This document shows positions 6,891-7,633 of a stretch of 7,633 nt of DNA, in pieces. This DNA is from an uncultured Dehalococcoidales bacterium (GTDB lineage: Bacteria > Chloroflexota > Dehalococcoidia > UBA1151 > UBA1328): contig CAJQSP010000051.1 of assembly GCA_905614375.1 (NCBI GenBank), positions 1 to 7,633 on the forward strand, in the 5' to 3' direction. The position numbers and the translations under genes are program-made. Below the pieces are notes generated by a model. It saw only the letters and a list, made by a program, of their open reading frames with translations. It had not been told where the DNA came from and made no database searches. The stretch's first letter is position 1. Each line of letters opens with the position of its first letter.

Positions 6891-6981
6891 CGGCTCATCT
6901 AGAAAGTCGAAGTGCAACACAGATCGCATTCATAATCAAGCTGTGAGGCAACGTGACACCAATGGCTCACCTGATGAGCCG
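6891..6981 (-). promoter_or_regulatory. Possible alternative RNA pairing in the aapQ 5' leader
   Basis: In minus-strand RNA the segment CGGCTCATC (bases 6981-6973) is exactly complementary over nine positions to GATGAGCCG (bases 6899-6891). Part of the first segment also forms the local hairpin at 6964-6980, so the two pairings exclude each other. The distal segment ends 36 nt before the aapQ start codon. This could be an RNA switch or merely alternate folding of an mRNA-stability region. No known riboswitch class was recognised. Confidence 0.3.
6964..6980 (-). repeat. Stem-loop 3 in the aapQ leader
   Basis: GGCTCA and TGAGCC form a perfect 6-bp stem with a 5-nt loop, 10 nt downstream of the long stem-loop on the minus strand. 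The upstream arm also has a perfect 9-base complement further downstream at 6891-6899, so this hairpin competes with a longer-range pairing. Confidence 0.55.
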
Positions 6982-6990
6982 GGGCACTAT

Positions 6991-7030
6991 GTCAGCAACC
7001 CTGCACTAACCAAAGTGCAAGGTTGCTGAC
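6991..7030 (-). repeat. Long stem-loop 2 between aapJ and aapQ (16 pairs)
   Basis: Perfect 10-base arms GTCAGCAACC and GGTTGCTGAC enclose a second 5-bp stem, TGCAC with GTGCA, and an 8-nt loop. The single base step between the two stems is U with G in minus-strand RNA, a wobble pair, but C with A on the other strand. The full 16-pair helix therefore forms only in the transcript of the aap operon. It begins 45 nt after the aapJ stop. No T-tract follows, which argues against an intrinsic terminator. Stem-loops after a binding-protein gene are known in other ABC operons (malE-malF, hisJ-hisQ regions) to block 3' decay and keep the binding protein more abundant than the permease. That role is inferred here. 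Confidence 0.8.
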
Positions 7031-7045
7031 TTATTTACGCAATCA

Positions 7046-7064
7046 GGCTGCTACGTTCGCAGCC
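7046..7064 (-). repeat. Stem-loop 1 after aapJ (6-bp perfect stem)
   Basis: On the transcribed strand GGCTGC and GCAGCC form a perfect 6-bp GC-rich stem with a 7-nt loop. It starts 11 nt after the aapJ stop codon. No run of T follows, so it is not a classical intrinsic terminator. It may act with the larger stem-loop downstream to protect the 3' end of the aapJ message. Confidence 0.6.
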
Positions 7065-7075
7065 ACGTACCAGTG

Positions 7076-7633
7076 CTACTCGAGTCCGGGAGCGAACAAA
7101 AGCCCGCCTTCGTTCCAGAGAGCGTCGTTGCCTCTTGGTCGGTAGAACCCGCCAATGCGCGTTTCATCATTTATTGAATAGAAACGCTCGACGAGTTCGT
7201 CGAAGTTTCCGATTTTCTTGATGACGTTGTGAGCGAAGTCGATGTCGAGGCCGAGTACTTCCTGGCCGTATTCACCCTCAACACCGAGCATGCGTAGGAT
7301 CCTCGCGTTCTCTGAATTAGCAACCATGTCATCCACGTTGTCCATCGTCACATCCAGCTCTTCGGCGTTGATCATCGCCCATTCGACGAACCGAATGAGG
7401 TCGTACCACTGGTCGTCGCCGTGACCGACAAGCATGCCCCAAGGGTCCTTGCCCATCAGACTGTTCCACACGACGTGGGCATCAGGATCGGTCAGGTCGA
7501 TCTGGTTTCGACCGAGGTCTGTTTTTCCGCCGATGGTGAAGTCACATCTGCCTTCGTCGTAGGCCGGCCCCGTGTCTGCCAGCTGGACCGTCTCGAAATC
7601 GATCCCGTACTGACCCTTAAGGTCTTCAGCAGC
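7076..7633 (-). CDS. aapJ: General L-amino acid ABC transporter substrate-binding protein, AapJ/BztA type (C-terminal part)
   Basis: The 5' end lies beyond base 7633. The frame is open from the first visible codon to a TAG stop and gives 185 residues, a little over half of a usual AapJ of about 340. AapJ proteins capture a broad range of L-amino acids in the periplasm and pass them to the AapQM permease. Seen here and typical of AapJ/BztA are the YDEGRCD segment at about residues 26-32, HGDDQWYD followed by EWAMINAEEL in the middle, the LGVEGEYGQEVLGLD stretch, and the ending NDALWNEGGLLFAPGLE. The region after YDEGRCD reads FTIGGKTDLG, where homologues I remember have a TTDRSGL-like stretch, so ligand contacts may differ. 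The signal peptide and promoter are outside the window. It is the first gene of an aapJQMP set and is separated from aapQ by a 220-bp structured gap. Family assignment is firm; ligand range is inferred. Confidence 0.88.
   Translation of the reverse strand, partial: AAEDLKGQYGIDFETVQLADTGPAYDEGRCDFTIGGKTDLGRNQIDLTDPDAHVVWNSLMGKDPWGMLVGHGDDQWYDLIRFVEWAMINAEELDVTMDNVDDMVANSENARILRMLGVEGEYGQEVLGLDIDFAHNVIKKIGNFDELVERFYSINDETRIGGFYRPRGNDALWNEGGLLFAPGLE

Noticed and set aside
6895..6933. A 12-codon minus-strand reading frame in the aapQ leader, ending in the distal arm of the alternative pairing
   Set aside because: It has no ribosome-binding site and no enrichment for one amino acid as in classical leader peptides. 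A frame this short is expected by chance.
6900..6970. Possible promoter for aapQ downstream of the stem-loops
   Set aside because: TTG-containing and TAT-containing hexamers are present, but none pair with 16-18 bp spacing and adequate matches.

Overview
All six genes in this window lie on the minus strand and are transcribed from high to low coordinates. They look like one transcription unit or two closely linked ones. The first four are a general L-amino acid ABC transporter of the Aap/Bzt type: aapJ (periplasmic binding protein, C-terminal part only), aapQ and aapM (permeases) and aapP (ATPase). Two flavin/molybdenum oxidoreductases follow: a 672-residue trimethylamine dehydrogenase-like flavoprotein, and the first 483 residues of a molybdenum hydroxylase large subunit that runs off the window at base 1.

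Layout from right to left: aapJ tail (7633-7076); a 220-bp gap holding three stem-loops and a longer-range alternative pairing; aapQ (6855-5653), overlapping aapM (5663-4443) by 11 bp; a 65-bp gap; aapP (4377-3625); a 55-bp gap with a perfect 8-bp inverted repeat next to a Shine-Dalgarno site; the flavoprotein (3569-1551); a 101-bp gap with a small hairpin and an inverted repeat that overlaps the next start codon; and the molybdenum hydroxylase subunit (1449 to beyond base 1). I saw no genes on the plus strand, and no tRNA, rRNA, insertion sequence, CRISPR array or phage sequence.

The genes suggest an uptake-and-oxidation unit. AapJ would bind an amino acid or amino-acid-like compound in the periplasm and AapQMP would import it. 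The flavoprotein, whose relatives oxidise amines and N-methyl compounds or reduce enones, and the molybdenum hydroxylase, whose relatives hydroxylate aldehydes or N-heterocycles, could act on it in the cytoplasm. The substrate cannot be read from the sequence, and the link rests only on co-orientation and spacing.

The organism is a bacterium, probably Gram-negative or otherwise using a periplasmic-type binding protein, with intermediate GC content. Aap/Bzt operons are best known from Alphaproteobacteria, and combinations of molybdenum hydroxylases and flavoproteins are common in uncultured marine and soil lineages, including SAR202-type Chloroflexota. The sequence alone does not settle the phylum.

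The points most worth a second look are: a Cys-to-Tyr change in the predicted 4Fe-4S motif of the flavoprotein; a 16-pair stem-loop after aapJ that pairs fully only in the RNA of the transcribed strand; mutually exclusive pairings in the leader of aapQ; and two inverted repeats placed at the ribosome-binding regions of the two oxidoreductase genes.
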